From the NCBI RefSeq assembly GCF_900091435.1, contig NZ_FMCS01000015.1, positions 1-64,000 of the forward strand: a stretch of 64,000 nucleotides of DNA, written 5' to 3'. Shown in pieces: positions 17,570 to 26,407 of this stretch (position 1 is its first letter; each line of letters begins with the position of its first letter). The position numbers were made by a program, and so were the translations under genes. The notes under the pieces are model-generated. The model ran no database searches, was not told the origin of the DNA, and saw nothing but the letters and a program-made list of their open reading frames with translations. Origin of the DNA: Micromonospora chaiyaphumensis (GTDB lineage: Bacteria > Actinomycetota > Actinomycetes > Mycobacteriales > Micromonosporaceae).

Positions 17570-18397
17570 CTACTGGCCGCCATCGTTGGGGGCGAGTTGG
17601 AAGGTGGCCGGGCGTTCGACGGTCTGCACGAGCGTGCCGGCGGCGACCAGCTTGATAGCCGCGTTGAACACCGCGCCCTGGCTGGCTTTCCTCGCGCCGC
17701 TACCGGCGTTCGCGGCGTCGATGAGCTTGCACAACTCACTGGTCTTGTACTGCCGGTCGGGGTGGGCTTCGAGGATGTCCAGTACCGCACCCCGCAGGGA
17801 GCCCTTCACCCGGCGGCCGTTCCCCGTCGGAGCTGCCTGCCCCTGCGGGCCACTGTTCGCCTCGGCGTCGGCGGGCACGGGGTCGGGCTGCTGGCGGTCG
17901 TGGATCGCCTCTTCCGAGGGAGGCTGTTCGTCCACACCGCCGCCGGAAGACGTGACGATGTCCAGCGGAGCGCGTGCGCTGCTGGTGGAAGTCGAGGTCG
18001 GGGGGAGGTCATCCGTGCGCCCGTCCGCCGGTACAGGGCGCTCGCCGTCCTGGTCTCGTCTGTCGACGGTGCCTAGGGGATCGGTCGGGGTGGCGGTGTC
18101 TGAGGTGGCGACCGCGGCCCCGGCGGAGGGTGCGCCAGCCGCCCCCTGGGTGGAGGGTGGAGTGTCGGTCGTGGTACGGCCGGTGTCGGTCAACCGCCAC
18201 ATGGTGCGGTTGTCGTCGCTGCGGAACCGCTCGGCCTGCCCGGTCTTCTCCCAGGCGCGCAGCTTCGCCGTCGCCGTGGAGTAGCCGAGCCCGGCGTGCT
18301 CGGCCACGGCCGTGGCAGTGGCCTCGCCGAGCTTGCTGAGCGCGGCGAGGACCGTGAACATCGAGTGCGCCGGTACGGGCTCCGTTGCATCCGTCAT
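17570..18397 (-). CDS. Double winged-helix regulator
   Basis: 275 residues from ATG 18397 (AGGAAGG upstream). Residues ~10-75 form one winged helix (AALSKLGEATATAVAEHAG, STATAKLRAWEKTG). A long Pro/Thr/Ser-rich linker leads to a second at ~199-270 (LEAHPDRQYKTSELCKLID, QGAVFNAAIKLVAAGTL) that resembles the N-terminus of the MoxR ATPase. First gene of the leftward run, so a likely regulator of it. Confidence 0.75.
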   Translation of the reverse strand: MTDATEPVPAHSMFTVLAALSKLGEATATAVAEHAGLGYSTATAKLRAWEKTGQAERFRSDDNRTMWRLTDTGRTTTDTPPSTQGAAGAPSAGAAVATSDTATPTDPLGTVDRRDQDGERPVPADGRTDDLPPTSTSTSSARAPLDIVTSSGGGVDEQPPSEEAIHDRQQPDPVPADAEANSGPQGQAAPTGNGRRVKGSLRGAVLDILEAHPDRQYKTSELCKLIDAANAGSGARKASQGAVFNAAIKLVAAGTLVQTVERPATFQLAPNDGGQ

Positions 18398-18965
18398 GGG
18401 CACGTCCTTCCTGGTGTGGAGGTCAGCAGTGATCCACGCTTCGACCGCGTCGCTGATCAAGTGCGACGACCGGATCTCGGGACACCCCCTGAGATCCGCG
18501 CCGTGGTCGGGCGCCAGCCGGGCGCGCGTGGCGAATAATGAGTGATCGGCCGGCGATCGCCGGTTAGGTGCGGTTAGATCGAGGACCTGACGTTGACGGG
18601 AGATGCCTGCGGGGTAGCCGACGGACGGCGACGAACTCGCGTGTGCGGGCGGCCACCGTGGTCACGGTGAGCCGTGATCGAGAGCGGATAGGCATGGAAT
18701 CCGTGCGCCGGCGCCGACTGGCGTCCTCGGCGCTGCCAGCGTCGACAGTGTGGCGACGCCGCCCCGCCACGCCGCCCATGTCTCGATCGTGCATGCGGCG
18801 TGCCGATGGAGTACCGGCTGATCTGACCAGCAGGGCGGCGACTTGTCCGGGTCGGCCCCGTTCGTCGACGCGGTCCTCGAGGGCCGGGGCTGATCTGATC
18901 AAGCCTGCCAGGCACTACAATCCAGCGAAACCGGCGCCTCCATAGGCCGCGATACAGGGAGAGTC
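18398..18965. other. Divergent intergenic region
   Basis: 568 bases between the leftward winged-helix gene and the rightward 18966 gene. No gene supported; it must contain promoters for both. Nothing matching a clear -35/-10 pair is visible. Confidence 0.45.
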
Positions 18966-19595
18966 ATGCCTGTCGATATCACCGCGTTGGACATTTCGGA
19001 ACAGGTTGCGGCTGGCATTGCGTCCGGTGAATACGTGAAGGACGGCGATGTAGTTCGTGACCTCGCGGGCCGCCTTGTCGCCCTGCTGAAGGAAGTGTCA
19101 CTACCCACGGAAGGGCAGGAGATCGCCGCTGGGGGTATTGCAAAAGCGCTGACTAGCCCCAAGGTCATCGCAATCGGGCTAGGTTTGGGAGCGCTGACGG
19201 CCACTGCGGGCGGGGTAGCAGGTTTCGTCTTAGGAAAGAAGAAGCAGGCTGCCAAGCTTGAGCGGCCGAAGTCGGTCGAGAACTGCATCGCCTCGTTGAG
19301 TGCCTACTTGGAAGCAGTTCAGAACGGAAGTCTAGATGTGAAGACCCTCCATCGTCTGAACTCGGATCTGGACGCTGTCAACAAGGAGGCCGGCAGCGGC
19401 AGGATTGAGATCCTTGCTGAACAGCTGGAGGTGCTGATCGCCATCGTGGCTGATCACACCTGGAAGCTCGCTGAAGCTAAAGCGGTCGACCTGAGCGAGG
19501 TTCTCGAACAGACACCCCAATCGGGGGACAGTAAGATCGTCAGCTTGCAGCGTCACCTCAGAGTCCAGGAGCGGATCTTGAAAAGGTCGGCATAG
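18966..19595 (+). CDS. Putative membrane protein, cargo gene
   Basis: 209 residues, ATG preceded by GGGAGAG. One glycine-rich transmembrane helix near residues 70-92 (VIAIGLGLGALTATAGGVAG) is followed by KKKQ, then a soluble helical region (LNSDLDAVNKEAGSGRIEIL). No family recognised. It lies against the direction of the surrounding ICE genes, with large non-coding flanks and visibly lower GC, which suggests separate acquisition. Confidence 0.72.
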   Translation: MPVDITALDISEQVAAGIASGEYVKDGDVVRDLAGRLVALLKEVSLPTEGQEIAAGGIAKALTSPKVIAIGLGLGALTATAGGVAGFVLGKKKQAAKLERPKSVENCIASLSAYLEAVQNGSLDVKTLHRLNSDLDAVNKEAGSGRIEILAEQLEVLIAIVADHTWKLAEAKAVDLSEVLEQTPQSGDSKIVSLQRHLRVQERILKRSA

Positions 19596-19599
19596 CCGA

Positions 19600-19620
19600 C
19601 CGGACCTGCGAGGGTTCCGG
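19600..19620 (+). terminator. Hairpin after the 18966 gene
   Basis: CCGGACC (19600-19606) pairs with GGTTCCGG (19613-19620) with one bulged base, immediately after the stop codon at 19595. Confidence 0.45.
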
Positions 19621-20199
19621 TGGCGGGGCAGTCGGCGAATATGCGCAGGCAGCGGCAGGTGAACGACGCCCGAGCTTGCCTGGGGGTGGGCCGTGGCCCG
19701 TCGCGACAGTGATGTGTGGGGGCGACAAGGTCGGCACGCCGTTGGAGTGCAGGCCGTGGCTGGCGCCTGTGAGAGTCAAGGCCAGGGGGCACCAGCGCTC
19801 ACCCGCGGCGACCTGAGCCCTGGTGAGGCGGTGGGGCCGGGCAGGCCATGCCGTACACCACGAGGGGCAGCATGTCTTCGACGCCGAACCACTGTCGGGT
19901 GGACACTGTGGAAGCACCTCTGTCGATGTAGTGGGCTGAAAGAGGAACACGGCGGCCTGTGCAGGCCAGACGGGAGTGGGCGCCCCACGCCCGGGGCGCC
20001 GGGCCTGTAGAGCACTGACCGCCGCTGGGTGAGGCGGTTCGGCCGCTGGCCATTGAGACAGCTGCGGTGCGTCGACCGCAGCAGCGGATAGCCAGCCCCG
20101 CAGGTCGACACGGCATGGACCGATCGCTGGGGAAGTCCAGCTGGGCTGGGCCGCAGGCGGTAACCGGTGTGCTCGCCACCGGGGCGTGGGCGGCGGGGT
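19621..20199. other. Non-coding gap
   Basis: About 580 bases with open frames on both strands but none with a ribosome site, codon bias or recognisable motif. Likely decayed or regulatory sequence. Confidence 0.4.
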
Positions 20200-21027
20200 C
20201 TACAAGGCGACGGCGAGTAGCCGCTGATCGGGGTCGAAGGCATCGAGGTGGGCCACGGCCTGCTCGAGGTAGGTGATGCGGTGGGCGAGCGCATCGCTGG
20301 CCGGGGCGAGCTTGCGTCCGTCGGCGGTGAGCATCGCGTCGCCGGCGACGGCGCTGGCGGCGCGGTAGTGCTGGTAGGCCATCTGCCCCGCCTGGTACAT
20401 CTCCAGCTCTCCGACGGCGGGCTGGCCAGGGCCGGGAGCGGCGGCGGCGTGCAGGCGCATGGCGTGGACGCGGGGTTGGGCGTGGAAGTCCGCGATCGCC
20501 GTGTCGAGGGGGTAGCGGTCGGGGTCGGTGATGTGGCAGGTTTCGAACACCGGCCACGGGGTGGCGGCTCGGGTGCCGTGCACGACCTGCTGCCAGATCT
20601 GGTAGCGGATCCCGGCGCCGACCGCGGCGGCGTGGCGCATCCCTTGCAGGTCGAGCAGGCGAACCGGTCCGCCCGCGCACGACGCGGGTCGACCCTTGCG
20701 CAGCCCGATCAGCTGCTGGCGCTGCCACACACGCAGCTGCGCGACCGCCCAAAATTGGGGCGTGAGGGTGCCGGTGACACCGAAGTGGGTGTCGAGCTGG
20801 TGGCTGGTGAGAGCCTGCGCGGGCAGCGCGTCGGGCAGGCAGATGATCATCGTGGCGATGGTCGGGGCCGGCGTGACGGTTGGCCGCGCGGTGGTGGTGG
20901 GTCGGGTGCGGACCGGGCGGGGCGCGGCTGCCGGCGTCGCCTTCGCCTTCGCCGGCGCCGGTCGTGTCGGGATGGCTGGCACACGGCTGCCGTGGCGGGT
21001 CAGCGGGGTGCCGTTGACAGTGGACAT
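20200..21027 (-). CDS. Hypothetical ICE protein
   Basis: 275 residues, ATG 21027 behind AAGGAGGACAGCCCT. Residues 15-60 are an Ala/Pro/Thr-rich linker; the rest is probably globular (QFWAVAQLRVWQRQQLIGLR; YQAGQMAYQHYRAASAVAGD). No domain recognised. Lies downstream of the Replic_Relax gene on the same strand, separated by a palindrome-bearing gap. Confidence 0.7.
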   Translation of the reverse strand: MSTVNGTPLTRHGSRVPAIPTRPAPAKAKATPAAAPRPVRTRPTTTARPTVTPAPTIATMIICLPDALPAQALTSHQLDTHFGVTGTLTPQFWAVAQLRVWQRQQLIGLRKGRPASCAGGPVRLLDLQGMRHAAAVGAGIRYQIWQQVVHGTRAATPWPVFETCHITDPDRYPLDTAIADFHAQPRVHAMRLHAAAAPGPGQPAVGELEMYQAGQMAYQHYRAASAVAGDAMLTADGRKLAPASDALAHRITYLEQAVAHLDAFDPDQRLLAVAL

Positions 21028-21382
21028 AGGGCTGTCCTCCTTGGATGGGGTGCGCGCGGGCGCGCAGGGATGACCGGCCCACCGGGTACTTGGGCCGGGT
21101 CAAGGGAAGAGCTGGTGTGGGTGGCAGGTGTGACCTCGAGGGGCCGCCGCGCGGGCGCGTGCCGACCGGCCGAAGCGGGTGGGCATCGCGTACCGCTGGA
21201 GTGCGGCGGGGGATCCCTGAGGTGGGACGAGCCGGGGTGGAGCGATATCTGGGGTGTGGTGTTGTCGCAAAGGTAGCGGCTGCCACTCACAGCGACATTC
21301 CGGTGCGACAGCGGCAGGAAGGGCCTTTGGCCTGCACTCTGAGAGATCAACACCCGTTGTCGGGCGGGTGAGGTGTGTCGCG

Positions 21383-21407
21383 CTGTGAGTGGTCAATCCA
21401 CTCACAG
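21383..21407. promoter_or_regulatory. Perfect 10-bp inverted repeat
   Basis: CTGTGAGTGG, five-base spacer, CCACTCACAG. A third copy of the half site (CCACTCACAGCG) lies at about 21284. It sits in the 472-base gap between Replic_Relax and the 20200 gene, which otherwise holds no gene. Likely an operator or a DNA-processing site. Confidence 0.6.
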
Positions 21408-21418
21408 CCGATCTTGCG

Positions 21419-21433
21419 GTGTGACAGTCACAC
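21419..21433. promoter_or_regulatory. Palindrome GTGTGAC-A-GTCACAC
   Basis: Perfect 7-bp arms around one base, only 12 bases from the preceding inverted repeat. It includes the TGACA pentamer repeated in the 34.6-35.25 kb region, so the same protein may bind both. Confidence 0.55.
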
Positions 21434-21499
21434 AACGCGCTGAAGGGCGTGGCTGGGCCGCGACCTGCGGTGTGAGCGACTGTGAACGGGGCCTGGGTG

Positions 21500-22408
21500 T
21501 CAGAGGTCGCCGTCGGGGTCGGTGTAGCGGTGGGGGTTCGTGGCGGTGTTGCGGGGGCCGTGGTCGGAGGGCAGTTCGTGCAGCCACCGGCGCGGACCCG
21601 GGTCGGCGGCGAGGCTCCAGGCGGGACCGGCGGGGTGCTCGTCGTGCAGGCCGGTGGCCACGGGCATGACGGTGGGCACGCCGGCGAGGGCGTCGAGGAG
21701 GTGAGCTTCGCGGCGGCGGGTCGGCACCCGTAGAAGGACGGGGTAGCGGGGGCCGAACTCGGCGAGGCGTTCGTAGCCGCGCAGCTTGCGCAGCACCTTG
21801 GCGAGGGGTTCGGTGCCGTTGTCGTGCTCGAGGAAGAACCCGACAGCGCGGCCGGCGGCGGACCAGATGCCGTGGCCGTCGGGGCGGATGCCGGCGAGGG
21901 TGTAGGCGGCGCTGGCGTGCTGCTCGGACCACCACCGCACCAGCCTGGTGGTGGGGTCGGTGCGCGTGTAGGCGTGCAGGTCGATGAAGAGCTGGTTGGC
22001 GCCGAGCAGGTGCCGCAGGCGGGGGCTGCCGATGATGCGTTCGGTGCGTTCAATGCTGGAGCGCGGCGGCCGCGCATCAGGGTGTTCGGGGTCGGTGTAG
22101 GTGGTGGGGTGCACGAGCATGCCGAGCGGGCCAAGAGTGTAGAGGTGTTGTCCGCCGCCGGTGGTGACGTCGACGAAGCGGTGCACGGCGTCGATGCGGT
22201 GCAGGGCGGCCAGGCGCAGCCGCGCGGAGCGCGGTGACGGGAACAGCGCCGCCGCGATCTGGGCGGTGGACAGCACATAGTGCTCGGCGAGCCAGGCCAG
22301 GAGTTGACGGTCGCGCAGGGTCAGCCGACGCAGGTGCGCCAGCCGCTGCAGTTTGCTGGAGGGCGAGCGGGACGGGCGGGACTCGGGGTTGGCGGATTCG
22401 CGGGACAT
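21500..22408 (-). CDS. Replication-relaxation (Replic_Relax) family protein
   Basis: 302 residues from ATG 22408 behind GAGGAG. An N-terminal winged helix (LTLRDRQLLAWLAEHYVLS followed by TAQIAAALFPSPRSARLRL) leads into the family core (YTLGPLGMLV, LGANQLFIDL, WWSEQHAS, DGHGIWSA, FFLEHDNGTEPLAKVLRKL). The family is tied to replication or relaxation of plasmids and conjugative elements; its chemistry is not well established. As no classical MOB relaxase is visible in the ICE, this is the leading candidate for the DNA-processing role (inference). Confidence 0.85.
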   Translation of the reverse strand: MSRESANPESRPSRSPSSKLQRLAHLRRLTLRDRQLLAWLAEHYVLSTAQIAAALFPSPRSARLRLAALHRIDAVHRFVDVTTGGGQHLYTLGPLGMLVHPTTYTDPEHPDARPPRSSIERTERIIGSPRLRHLLGANQLFIDLHAYTRTDPTTRLVRWWSEQHASAAYTLAGIRPDGHGIWSAAGRAVGFFLEHDNGTEPLAKVLRKLRGYERLAEFGPRYPVLLRVPTRRREAHLLDALAGVPTVMPVATGLHDEHPAGPAWSLAADPGPRRWLHELPSDHGPRNTATNPHRYTDPDGDL

Positions 22409-22599
22409 GAGGAATCTCCTCAGGGAGTAGACGAAGAGTGACCCCTCCCGTGGGGAGGGAGTCTGGAACTGTCGCCGCCGATGACGGTGGGCGGTCACGG
22501 GCGCTGTCCTGCGCTGATAGCCGCATCCGGTCTTACGTCAACCGCACGCGGTGGTGAGAGGTGGTGAAGGTGGGGTGAAGCCGCAGCGGAAGGCGGCAC

Positions 22600-23000
22600 G
22601 GAAACCCGGTGGTCCGCTGCGACAGCGCCTCTGAACCGTCGGCGCTCTCCAGCACTTCTCGCGGCTCGCATCGGCTGGGCCAGAAGAAATGGTCGCCAAC
22701 GACCCCGCTCCAGGAACCCCGCCAATCGCGCCTTGCTCGCCCGGCGGCCTGGTTGTCCAGCATTCCTCAAGGCAGCTCGGGAGGAATGTCGGATAGCTCC
22801 AGTCCTCCATCTCACCGGCGGCGACGAGCTCCAGCAGCGGCGGCAGGAAGTGTCTGAAGTATCGCAGGTCACCCCACGTGGACATGGCGGTGAACAACAG
22901 CGGTCCGAAAATGCTCGGAGGTCAGATGCCTCAAGGGGTTCCGGCGAGAGCTCTACCTGCGCGGGATCCAGGCAGTGATCGAAGTAGTCGACCGGGCTTC
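22600..23000 (-). pseudogene. Decayed conserved hypothetical gene, several frameshifts
   Basis: Reading leftward, protein-like sequence jumps frame at least three times without overlap: DHCLDPAQVELSPEPLEASD, then FTAMSTWGDLRYFRHFLPP and MEDWSYPTFLPS from ~22897 to 22717, then AGFLERGRWRPFLLAQP from ~22722 to 22662, then AREVLESADG from ~22661. Joined, they resemble an uncharacterised actinobacterial family with TWGD-x-FRHFLPRLLEL and EQ-AI-xFLE-x-W motifs. No intact start-to-stop frame survives. Function unknown. Confidence 0.65.
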
Positions 23001-23434
23001 AACCGAACGTTTCCGAATGCCTAGCAAAGCCCCTCGACGTCGAGCTTCTTGTCTGAACGACCGAGCCGGCTGGGAATGTGGTCCTGGCGGGCCCGTCGAA
23101 ACATCTGATGCGGCAGAGCTCCGAATTGCCCCAGATCATCGATCGGCGAACCCGGTCGACCGAAGGGCCACGCGGCGCCCGTCGCAGTTGTGACCGGTCA
23201 GGTCGAACCCTCGGTGTTTCGTTGGCTGCATCGAGCCGTTCGGCCGGCCGGTTTGAACGCTCCCGGCATTCGTTCGCGGACTGATCGGGGAGACGCTCCC
23301 TAGTGGCTGGAGCCGTTCGGGCTAAAACATCCGTCACATCGGTGGAAGGCAGGCGGGGGTATTTCCCCCGGCCTATTCCGCGTCGCACTGTACGGATTGC
23401 GCCATCCGTTTACAGCAGGTCGAAGGAGTGCGCC

Positions 23435-26290
23435 GTGACGTTTCCGCCACTAGCAGATCGCGCTGCTGCCGTACTAGCAGCGCTATTGACAGCAACGCTT
23501 CTCGCGTCGTCGCCGGCCAGCGCATCCGACACTGCGCAGACGACCGCGACCTCCACCACGACGGCTGCAGGCCGGGCAGGCGGGCAGCAATCGTCCATTG
23601 ACAGCGCCAGCACCCCCTCCACATCGGCAGCGTTGGCCTCGTCTCCGGCTGCGTTCAAGGCGGCAGCGGCCGCACTGCTGGCGGCCGCCTCGGCCGCGGG
23701 AAGTCACATCAACATCGTCGTCATCGGCGACAGCTACTCGGCGGGCAACGGCGCTGGCGACTATTACGGCCCCGGCGGCTGCTACCGCAGCCGGAGCAAC
23801 TGGGGCGAGCGCTACGCCCAATGGCTGCGCGGCCAGGGCCACCCGGTCACCGTGACCGACCGGGCCTGCTCCGGCGGCGTCACCTCCCAGTACTGGAGCA
23901 CCCGCGACCTCGGTGACCACTCGGAGGTCGGAGCCTGCCACACCGGCACCGGTGACGAGATCGTGACCACACGTGTTGGCGCTGGCGCCTTCTCCAGGTG
24001 CAACACCACGCTTCGCGCCCAGAAAGACTCAGTGGACAAAAGCACGGACCTCGTATTGTTCACCTTCGGGGGCAACGACATCCACTTCAGTGACATTGCT
24101 AAGCAGTGCTTCATCGTCGGCTACCGCGATCCCGGCGACTGTCGGACGAAGGTCAACGCCGCCAACACCTTGATGGACGATACGACCGAGGACGGGATGC
24201 AGGCCCGTATCAAGAACATTCTCATCGACTTGCACAAGAACCGGCTGCGCACGGACGCCAAGGTCGTTCTGCTCGGCTACCCGCAGCTGATCGGCCCGGT
24301 CGACTACGTACTGAAGCACCGCAACATCTTCGGCAAGGTCACCGACACCTACGACGCCGCCAAGGGCGTCCGGGACCTCGGCACCAAGGGCTCGACGGTC
24401 CAGACGAACGCCGTCAGCGCCGCCGAGGCCGCCGAGGGCGCCGATTTTGTCACCTACCTGCCGCAGGCCCTGTCTCTGTTCGACGGCCACCAGCCCGACC
24501 CACGCCTCGGAGACAAGAACCCCAACTCGTGGATCGTCGAGCCGTTCCAGAGCACTAGCACCGACACCTGGTACCACCCCAACCGCACAGGGCACGACGA
24601 GTACGCCGGAATCCTCGAGACGAACTTCGGCGACGGCACCCCCGGATCGCCCCTCGCCAGCGCGCAGGGCCTGGACCTGGTGTTCGTCATCGACACCACG
24701 GGCTCAATGGGAGGCACCATCCAGGCGGTTAAGGACAACGTCAACGCCGTGGTCGACCAGCTCGCCGCCGGTACGTCGTCCTATCGCCTCGCAGTGGTCT
24801 CCTACCGGGACCAGCCCAGCTACACCGGCGACCCCGGCGACTACGCCTCCCGCCTCGACCAGGACTTCACCGCCGACACTGCCGCCGTCAAGACGGCCGT
24901 CGGAAACCTGGTCGCCGACGGTGGCGCCGACTACCCCGAGTCCGCGTATTCCGGCCTAGAGACGGCGATCAAGCTGACCTGGCGTTCCGCGGTGAGAAAG
25001 GAGATCGTCCTCTTCACCGACGCGCCGGCGCACGACCCGGAGCCGGTCTCAAACCTGACCGCGTCCCAAGTCATCGCCGACGCCCTCGCCGTCGACCCCG
25101 CGATCGTCAACGTCGTCGGCAACACCGACACCACCCTCGCGTCGGTCGCCAGCGGTACCGGCGGCCAGGTCCTGTCCGCCGCCAGCGGCAGCGACGTCAC
25201 GACTGCACTGCACGAGATAGTCACCACCTCGCTCGCGGCCCCGTTCGCGACCATCGGCGACGGCTACCACGCCGCAATCGGCAAGCCTGTGACGTTCACG
25301 GCCGCAGGGTCCTTCGACCCCGCTGCTGGCACCCTCAGCTACGCCTGGGACGTCGACAGCGACGGCACGGTGGATGCGACCACAACGACGGCGACGTACA
25401 CCCACACCTACTCGGCGGCGTACAAGGGGCTGGTGTCGGTCAAGGTCACCTCCAGCAGCGGCAAGGCAAGCACCGCCACCGCGCCTATCCTCGTCGACGT
25501 CGATGGCGACGGCGTCGAGGACCAGGTCGACAACTGCCCTGCCTTGTACAACCCCGGTCAGGAGGACGAGGACGGCGACAACGTCGGCGACCTGTGCGAC
25601 GACAGCTCCGGCATCCCGACCACCGACAAGGAAGGCGTCATCGTCGGCGACAGCGTCAACCAGGCTCCGACAGCGACGGCCGACGCCTTCGTCACCGAGG
25701 CCGGCGCCACCCTCACGGTGCCCGCACCGGGTGTCCTGGGTAACGACACCGACCCCGACGTCGGCAACACCCTGACCGCCAAGCTCGCCACGCAGCCGAC
25801 GCACGGAACCCTGTCGCTGGCCGCCGACGGCTCCTTCACCTACACCCCGGCACACGGATACGGCGGCTCGGACAGCTTCACCTACACAGCGGTCGACGGC
25901 GACGGCGTCGAGTCCGCACCTGCGACGGTGACGCTGACAGTCACCCCGCTGACCGGCAAGCAGCGGCTCATATTCGTCGCCGACGGCTACGACCACATTG
26001 TGATCAACGGCGACGTGACCAGCGGGCACCTGACCATCGCCCGGACCAAGGGCGTCGTCCAGTCCATCACCGGTACGGTCACGGTGAAGACGCACAGCAA
26101 GCAGACCGTTCAGATGATCTTCCAGGTCGTCCGCAGCGGCCGCAGCTACACCGCGACCGTGACGGTCATGGACGGTAGGAAGGTGCACACCTATCGCGGC
26201 AAGGGCACCGTCAGCGGCAACGGCAAGGTCGTGATCGGCAAGTTCTGTCCGGGCCACCCGTCGTTCGGGTTCGTCATCAAGTCTCGATAG
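23435..26290 (+). CDS. Secreted multidomain SGNH hydrolase with VWA, PKD, TSP3 and Big-type repeats
   Basis: 951 residues. GTG 23435 chosen because GAAGGAG precedes it and a signal peptide follows (AAAVLAALLTATLLASSPASA). Order: low-complexity Ala/Ser/Thr linker; SGNH/GDSL esterase (GDSYSAGNG with Ser near residue 100, TFGGNDIHF, WYHPNRTGHDEY with His381); VWA domain with MIDAS DTTGSM near 420; PKD-like domain; one thrombospondin type 3 calcium repeat (DVDGDGVEDQVDNCP); a tandem VCBS/Big-type domain (GVLGNDTDPD, GSFTYTPAHGYGGSDSFTY). Probably cleaves an ester or acyl group on an extracellular polymer. No sortase or anchor motif is visible. Carried as cargo inside the ICE. Confidence 0.87.
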   Translation: MTFPPLADRAAAVLAALLTATLLASSPASASDTAQTTATSTTTAAGRAGGQQSSIDSASTPSTSAALASSPAAFKAAAAALLAAASAAGSHINIVVIGDSYSAGNGAGDYYGPGGCYRSRSNWGERYAQWLRGQGHPVTVTDRACSGGVTSQYWSTRDLGDHSEVGACHTGTGDEIVTTRVGAGAFSRCNTTLRAQKDSVDKSTDLVLFTFGGNDIHFSDIAKQCFIVGYRDPGDCRTKVNAANTLMDDTTEDGMQARIKNILIDLHKNRLRTDAKVVLLGYPQLIGPVDYVLKHRNIFGKVTDTYDAAKGVRDLGTKGSTVQTNAVSAAEAAEGADFVTYLPQALSLFDGHQPDPRLGDKNPNSWIVEPFQSTSTDTWYHPNRTGHDEYAGILETNFGDGTPGSPLASAQGLDLVFVIDTTGSMGGTIQAVKDNVNAVVDQLAAGTSSYRLAVVSYRDQPSYTGDPGDYASRLDQDFTADTAAVKTAVGNLVADGGADYPESAYSGLETAIKLTWRSAVRKEIVLFTDAPAHDPEPVSNLTASQVIADALAVDPAIVNVVGNTDTTLASVASGTGGQVLSAASGSDVTTALHEIVTTSLAAPFATIGDGYHAAIGKPVTFTAAGSFDPAAGTLSYAWDVDSDGTVDATTTTATYTHTYSAAYKGLVSVKVTSSSGKASTATAPILVDVDGDGVEDQVDNCPALYNPGQEDEDGDNVGDLCDDSSGIPTTDKEGVIVGDSVNQAPTATADAFVTEAGATLTVPAPGVLGNDTDPDVGNTLTAKLATQPTHGTLSLAADGSFTYTPAHGYGGSDSFTYTAVDGDGVESAPATVTLTVTPLTGKQRLIFVADGYDHIVINGDVTSGHLTIARTKGVVQSITGTVTVKTHSKQTVQMIFQVVRSGRSYTATVTVMDGRKVHTYRGKGTVSGNGKVVIGKFCPGHPSFGFVIKSR

Positions 26291-26328
26291 TTGCGCCGGT
26301 CCGTCCCGGCCCCGGTGAGCTGGCACTG

Positions 26329-26344
26329 CCAGCCCCGGGGCTGG
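26329..26344 (+). terminator. Palindrome between the SGNH gene and the next gene
   Basis: CCAGCCCC-GGGGCTGG, overlapping a smaller CTGGCACTGCCAG hairpin, 39 bases after the stop of the SGNH gene. May end its transcript or attenuate read-through into the small membrane-protein gene. Confidence 0.45.
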
Positions 26345-26407
26345 GGTGGACGGCACCGTGGACAACGCGAGGCGCAACCATCATCAGCAGCAAAGGAGAA
26401 GGACACG

